A DNA stretch of 64,000 nt. Origin: Polytrichum commune (taxonomy: Eukaryota; Streptophyta; Polytrichopsida; Polytrichales; Polytrichaceae). The translations under genes were made by a program, and so were the position numbers. A model generated the notes under the pieces. It saw only the letters and a program-made list of their open reading frames with translations, was not told the origin of the DNA and did not search any database. Of this stretch, positions 57,613 to 64,000 are shown piece by piece; within the stretch, counting starts at the first letter, position 1, and each line of letters begins with the position of its first letter. The DNA lies in NCBI GenBank assembly GCA_950295325.1, contig OX485804.1:12960001-13024000 (forward strand). Reading direction: 5' to 3'.

Positions 57613-60600
57613 GAAAAGTGGGTGCAAAGAGAAAAGCACCCATCTAAGGCATGTATACCTTTACCTATTATGGGCATGCATTGTCTCAACCCTTTGCACC
57701 CATGTATATGACACATCACTTTAACATGGTCTCCTTACCTTTCTAAAATGGTGGGGCAAATATCATCACCACCACTACGACATTGCATTTTGCATAACGA
57801 ATTAACTAAATCCAAAATTTTCCTAAAGAATACCAAATAACAATTACTTACTTGTATGAAATATTTGCAAATAAATTATAGCAACATGTATCCAAATGGT
57901 TACCCACGCCAAGAGGCAATACTGGAGTATATTGCATTGGAAGGGGCAAGATATCTATATTTGGGCCAAGGCATGACTACAAACACTAGCCAAACCTCTC
58001 CCAAATGCTAACCAAGACAATTTATAAGTGAGACTTGCAAAGTGAGGCTATCATCCTACCTAGGCAATTTCAAATTAAAGAATCAAATATTTAATTCCTT
58101 TTCAAAAACATATAGTGACAAACAAAATTGAGTACTCAAGTGATAACTTCAATTTTGGCAAGCAATTTGTAGCAATTGAAATTTGATATCATTGAAGTAA
58201 TTAAGCAAAGTATGTGTACAAAACAGTCCTCTTCATGTTGTAAAAAGAAAATGTAAAAACATATTAGGGTTTCTGATAATAGCTATGTCAAAGCGGCTAG
58301 GGTTCACAGACTTAGTTTTGTCAACAAACATGAAAACCATTGTTTCCCAAATCACTCCTTTTCTTTTATTCTAGAAATAAAATTTCCAAAATTTTAGTGT
58401 TTAATGAAATAACATAATTTCCATTGAAATTGCCTAGATAGGATGGTATACCATAGGCTTCCACATGTGCACATTAGGTAGGTAGATAGTAAATATTGCA
58501 TGTTGCAAAGGAATGACCAAACTACCAACTCTAGTGAACACTCATGAGACAATGCTTTGAGCTATTCCTTCCTACCAACTATAACTGTACATTTTAAGAT
58601 CCAAACACTCATAAACTAGTAGGTATTTCATGACATTGACCCCTTCTCTCCTTTCAAAAATTGAACAAAATGGTATGATGTTGACACGTGGAAAGAGTAT
58701 GGGAATATAACGTCATAATAGAGTTATTTGTAAAGTAAAGGAGAAGAACCACGGGTTTAGTCCCAACCCTTGAGTTTAAGAGAATTAACACAAAATCACC
58801 CAACTTTTTCTCAATGCCTAAATGACCATACACAAAAAGTGGTGTCATGCTAATAAAAATTAGTTTTATAGCTCATCCCACGCAGATTGGTGGGCCAAGT
58901 TAGATGTGCATAAACCAATATGAGATTTGGGATAGTGGATCCGACGTGCATACCCTATTTTAGATCCTAAAAATCTCTCAAAGTCTAAGAGACGAGAAGC
59001 GGATGTCATAAACATTTCACCCAACTTTTCAAAATGAACTCCAACGTATGATGGACTAACGATCTAGTGATAGAAAGTGTCCTCAACGAAGGATCAGACC
59101 CACAATTTCGTCCCTCTTTGAGCGACTTTACGGATAACTCTAATGACGCCACCCTTTTAGAAAAAAACATATAGATAAGATGAGAATGTCAACATAACGA
59201 GACTCTTCCCAATAGTTAAAACCAATTTAAGTTCCTCTACAGAGTATTACAGTTCCTAAATGCTCGTTAGCCCTTGAATGATCAAGTTTCTCTCCATCTC
59301 TCTCTCTTTCAAAAAACCGAAAACAACAACAAAGATACCAAAACTATGTCGGCCTGGATTCTAGTTGGTCCTTCGAGGGTTAAGCCTAATTTAGACACCA
59401 AAATGATCATACACATAACCAACAACATAACTCTCCAATCAAGTTGAGCCGAGTGTTGCTACAATAATAAATGTTTGTACTTAAGTACCTACACCAACTC
59501 CCGATTTAGTGAAATTCTCTAAGCCCAAACATTCCTTAACACAATCGTCCGAGATTTTATCTAGCAATCCAAGCATTTCGCCAATACGGATTGACTTCCG
59601 GTACTAACTTACTTAATCCTCCTCTTTCACTACTAATTGAGGAATTTGACATTGTGGAAGTTAAGTATATTCCAATAGCAGTGCACACGTGGCAGGGGGT
59701 GACCTTAAAATATTTGTTTCTTTGGGGGCTCAGAGTATCCACAATCATTCTGTGAGTGGCGCAATAAGTGCTCCGGGGGACACCTGGCCGATGTGAAGTG
59801 CCCTTGAAGCTGTAACGGCAATGGTCATAACCATCATCCCATCCAGGCCATCGTACATCCCGATACCATGCCATGTCATCGTGAAAAGCAAGCACATGTC
59901 ATGCCATGATATAGGATAAACCATGCCATGTCATTCGAACGCAACGTTGGGTATTGAACGTACCATGCTATGGTAGGAGAGGGGTCATACCGCGGTGTGG
60001 CATGGGTATGGTATGCCATTCCATTTCCATCTCATCGCTTCTGTTTTGTCTTTCGCAATCGTCCCTCCCAGGCTAGGGTTCCATCGCCATAGCCATCGCC
60101 ATTGCTGCATTTTAGATAACCATGGCGGTAATTTGCTGAGCTTCGAAAGCCGAGTGCCGTGACGGAGCCGTTTGTGAAGCTTTCTTCTCCGGGCGAGAGA
60201 TCGTTTACCGTATGATTTAGGGCACATTGCTTGGCTTTGCATTTTTGAAGGAAGGGAGACAGGACGCGGTTTGGAGGGAAGGGATTTGTCGCAGAGCTTT
60301 GGTGGTTTTCTGGACGAGTCGATTGGATTTGGTAGCCATTGTCGAACAGGTGGATTTATTAGGTCACAAATGGCGAAGCTATGGCAGGGGGTAAAGAGCA
60401 ATGTGATGCTGATTAGGAAGGCGGTTTAGGGCATGTCAGTGAAAGATCGGAGCACATGAACCTGGATGTGGAGTTTGAGTACATTTGACTCCTGTATGCA
60501 ATTCAAAGACTGAAATTGGATTGGGGGACATAGGGGACATAATTCTGCCCTCCTTCGAAAATTGAAAACGTCATCGTCTTCCGAATATTTTCTTGTCACC

Positions 60601-60687
60601 GAAATCATCAGCATTATCCTTGAACCACATCCGGAAACTTATGATCTGCAAATCTGCACTCGAGAAGCTTTTTGCAATTTGGCAGCC
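57613..60687. other. Intergenic DNA and 5' flank of the ARF-GAP gene
   Basis: 57.6-59.5 kb is AT-rich with nothing recognised beyond a short repeat near 59050-59160. 59.6-60.6 kb is GC-richer, with repeated CCATGCCATG words around 59900-60015, and likely contains the promoter and leader of the downstream gene. Minus-strand open frames of 112 and 138 codons here have no domain. Confidence 0.45.
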
Positions 60688-63451
60688 ATGCATTTCGCCA
60701 AGCTCGACGATTCGCCTATGTTTAGGAAACAGGTACATATATGACTACTGCATCCTTTTCTTGCATTGCTGGATGTTAATGGACTACCACTGATCTGAAG
60801 ATGGACTCTGTACGAAAAACCTAGGTGATGATACCATTGACAAGCTATCAGCACAAGGGTCATTAATCCAGCTTAAATCGGAGCTAAACTAAGAATTTGG
60901 ATGTTGCATGAACATAAATAACCTACATTGTGCCCTTGGCTTGTGGAATGGTAACTTCGATAACGTTCAAGTGAAATGGAAAGAAGTGGTTGCATCTCAA
61001 TGTGCACCTATGAACTGTAGTATGAAGTGTTGACGATGCTGAACTTTAGAACCTGGAAGTGGAGGTAATGTACATTCGGGTTTTGAGTACCAAACTCATT
61101 TGCATGTACTCCTACATAATAGCAGATTTACCACGCAGTGGATTTTTATGGCTTTTCTTCAGAGGGAATTTGATATGTGTGCTTCACATTTCGCATGACT
61201 TTCTGTAGTCTGATATTTCTCCAGTGAGTGTTGTTTTGCTATCTCAAGAGGACTATCGTTAGATTTTTTTTCTCTTGTGCTTAAGACCATCAAGATAGTC
61301 CAGTGGCCAGGGCTTACAGCTTTGGTGCGAAATGATAAATCTTAGCTCCCTCAATGAACACCAAGCTCTTCCCTTGAGTTTTAAATCTAATTACAGATTA
61401 CGAAAATCTGCTACTCCAATAGGTGAAGTGGACAGTGAAATATGTGGGGAGACTGGTGGTAGGATGGTCATTTTTCAAGCGTATTGACAGCAGCAGTGAG
61501 AGCAATGACTGTACCCTAGTATGCAGACATGTGTTAAAAACTATATTTGGCCCAAACAGATATAGAAATTGCTGTACGACCTGTGCTCACCAGGAGTTGA
61601 CATGGACCGTCCCTCCATCCGAGAGAGAGGGCTAATATAGAACGCTTCGAGCAGATTTGTTCAGTACGTTTTTGGGGTTGGAGGTGCAAGCGGATTCAAA
61701 GTTGAACCTGGTTCCCTGATCGACTTGTTAATTTACAATACACGAAGATATCCCTTGCATGCAGTGTGTCCACATTATTAAAAATAGCGTGTTATTTGCT
61801 GAATCAATTCAATGATAGAGCTTCTTGTTGAAGTGTCATATGGCGGTACCATGATGCCAATACCTTCCTTACTACATGAGCCCACAGGGCACCTGACAAG
61901 CCATGGCCCAGCATTCGGAACTGTGCATCATGCTAAATTTTGGCCTTTTGGAAACTGGTGTTATATCCACGCTAATTCCTACTTCACACTACTAGGAAGT
62001 CTGACATCTATGAAAATATGTGTTTAGAATTCAAGCTTATGCTGATTCATTGAACTAAAATCTGGTCACTTTAAAAGATTCTTCCTGCAAGTCTTTTTCC
62101 AGCAATAATGTGGATGTCATCTGCCTGGTTGGCAAGATTTGATGAGTTATTTTGGTGGGCACAGTATGAAGACTTGGAAGATGATAAATGGTTGAGCTGA
62201 ATTAAATTTTCCTTGTGTTTTACAGCTCCAGGCCCTTGAGGAAAGTGCAGAAGCATTGAGGGATCGATGTCAACGTTTTGCCAAGGGTTGCCGCAAATAC
62301 ACGTATACCTCTGAAATTTACTTGTGGCTTTTATCTTGTTGGTTGTGGTTCATTGGGCCGTAGTTAGTGAAATTGGATGTTGTGGCAAATTTATTGGGTG
62401 ATATCCTATGAATTTCTTCTATTTTAAACGAACATAATTAACCAGGATGGGATATCAGGTATGCTTTGTTTTCTTGAAACTGTTAGCTGAGGATTGTAGT
62501 GCTCTGTCTTACTTGTCCTGGTACTGCAGCGACGGGCTTGGAGAAGCATATGATGGTGACATTGCATTTGCAAGTGCTCTGGAGTCTTTTGGAGGGGGAC
62601 ATGATGATCCCATCAGTGTTGCTGTTGGAGGTGTATTTTCTGCACTTTTGTAATCAACTAGGGTGAATAGTACTTTATCTGAGCATTTTGATGCACATTG
62701 AGAAGTTTGAAGGTTGTTGAGTGATCTATGGTACTGGCCTTTATGGCTTGCTCATTATTTCTATTGCCTCAGCTTGTGTAATGTTGTTATTGTTGGATAC
62801 CTTCTAGATTGTTGCTCCAGTTGTAAATCACGGGCTGGGGTCATGTGTTGATGCACAATGTGGGGGCGCTTTTTGTTCTTGTTGGGTCTTGTCTCTCCTG
62901 TCTTTGTTTTCCACAGTAGCTTTATTTGGCTGTGAATATATCTATTTCTATTTGTAGTGAGGAACTTTACCAATATCTAAAGAAAAAGTCTTTCAGAAGG
63001 AGGAGCAGTCACATCATAGTATGCAAATTTGCAGTCATGAATGCAGTTGCCTTACTGGATAGTGTGCCTGTAATTTAATTTGTCTGGGATTTTAATTTTT
63101 GAGGCTCCAAACAGGGCCTGTGATGACCAAGTTTACAATTGCGCTACGAGAGATTGGGACATACAAAGAAGTCCTGCGCTCACAGGTACACATGATGTCT
63201 TGAAGATTTTCAGCACCTACTCCTTCTTTGAAATGTGTGTTGAACTCGTTGTTGGAAGATGTCCTAGACTGTGGGTTAGAAAATGCGGCAGACACAATGG
63301 TTTCTTTGTTGTGCTGTGTGGCAGTAGCATGACAATTTTTTGATGCTTGGGTGGTAAGTTATGACATATTTATGGTTGGCTCATGCAGGTGGAGCACATG
63401 CTCAATGATCGATTGACGCAGTTCGTGAGTATCGATCTTCAAGATGTCAAG
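60688..63451 (+). CDS. ACAP/AGD-type ARF GTPase-activating protein (5' part)
   Basis: Five exons recovered: 60688-60732, 62226-62302, 62530-62630, 63115-63185 and 63389-63451, all GT..AG with matching phases, coding 119 residues. The start MHFAKLDDSPMFRKQ leads into LQALEESAEALRDRCQRFAK, GCRKYTDGLGEAYDGDIAFA, SALESFGGGHDDPISVAVGG, PVMTKFTIALREIGTYKEVL and EHMLNDRLTQFVSIDLQDVK. This is the N-terminal BAR domain of plant AGD1-4 (AGD3 is VAN3/SFC), which in full have BAR, PH, ArfGAP and ankyrin domains and about 780-830 residues. They bend membranes and promote GTP hydrolysis by ARF proteins in vesicle traffic. The remaining exons lie beyond the right edge; none was found in 63452-64000. Confidence 0.9.
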
Positions 63452-64000
63452 GTGCGTCCCTTGTGAAGTTCTCCCCCATGCTGGCTGTTGAAGCCTTTCG
63501 AATGACGGATCCTTCACCAGTTGCTGACTTGGGTTTAGGCCACCCTTTAGTTGGTCACTGTGAATCAGGTCTAGGCCACCCAAAAGTTGGTCTTTAGTTG
63601 GTGTGAAGTTTGTAATGACCCACTGTATACTTTGGGGGTGACTGATGGCAGAATGTCAAGGTTGGTGAGGAGCTTCGGACTGAGGATATGGATGGGCTGA
63701 TTTCTATTTAGTACCTGTGATCATGGCGTCCATTTGCTTGATGCTGCAAAGACGAGCGCTTTGTCTCTCATGTCTGCCTAGGTTTCAGCATTTGATGAAT
63801 TTGTTGTTGTGATCACATTCCATAGCCGGCATCTGTAAAATCTTGAACATAACTGGACATAAAATACAATGAAAGGTTTTGCTGTCATGAACATCAGTGA
63901 TGTGTACACACTTACGGTAGATTGTTGACATTTTCAAGTTAGGAAAGGTTTCTCAAATAATCGATCTGTGCAATTGAAGCTGAATACAAGAGAAACATAT
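63452..64000 (+). other. Intron of the ARF-GAP gene running off the window
   Basis: Begins with a GTGCGT donor. No segment matching the next expected BAR exon (EARKRFDKAS-like in relatives) is seen. Contains a short internal repeat of GGTCTAGGCCACCC / GGTTTAGGCCACCC near 63534 and 63569. Confidence 0.6.

Noticed and set aside
59557-60401. Minus-strand open frames of 112 and 138 codons
   Set aside because: They fall in the GC-richer 5' flank of the ARF-GAP gene, with no domain or conserved motif.
1-64000. LTR retrotransposons, CRISPR arrays, rRNA or true tRNA genes
   Set aside because: No long direct terminal repeats with primer sites, no reverse transcriptase or integrase frames, no spaced identical repeats and no foldable full tRNA were seen.

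Overview
The window is nuclear DNA of a land plant. Introns have GT..AG borders, gene density is low (five intact or partial genes in 64 kb), intergenic DNA is AT-rich, and short non-autonomous DNA transposons are dense. The strongest taxonomic clue is a 17-exon gene for a chloroplast flavodiiron protein. This family is kept in bryophytes, seedless vascular plants and gymnosperms and lost in flowering plants. Modest introns (about 0.1-1.5 kb) argue against a conifer, so a bryophyte or seedless plant is most likely; species is not resolvable from sequence alone.

Layout. 1-5.0 kb: decayed intergenic DNA with MITEs. 5.7-6.4 kb (+): single-exon DUF4228/PADRE-type protein. 6.4-35.7 kb: a gene desert of nested repeats. 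It holds an intron-containing, broken duplicate of part of the flavodiiron gene (10.6-13.9 kb), a 1.15-kb palindrome with 467-bp arms (15.9-17.05 kb), three medium hAT-like elements with perfect 8-bp target duplications (20.3, 21.3 and 28.9 kb), a family of about 225-bp hAT-like MITEs, several other MITE families and tRNA-derived SINE-like copies. 37.6-39.8 kb (+): two-exon GT47 exostosin-family glycosyltransferase. 40.6-43.9 kb (-): two-exon ABCG half-transporter, convergent with the GT47 gene. 44-48.4 kb: repeats. 48.5-56.0 kb (-): flavodiiron protein, reconstructed as 737 residues. 56.6-57.3 kb: four tandem copies of a 162-bp unit. 60.7 kb to beyond the right edge (+): 5' exons of an ACAP/AGD-type ARF-GAP (BAR domain).

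The genes do not form a pathway: membrane-linked small protein, Golgi wall-polysaccharide transferase, plasma-membrane ABC exporter, chloroplast electron sink and vesicle-traffic regulator. The most unusual signals are in the repeats. The hAT-like elements at 20.3, 21.3 and 28.9 kb each carry, 240-320 bp from the same terminus and in the same orientation, a tRNA-like folded module whose helices are kept by compensatory changes. The flavodiiron duplicate contains a hAT MITE whose empty site is still readable in the intact gene 41 kb away. Exon coordinates were derived by hand from splice consensus, reading frame and family conservation.
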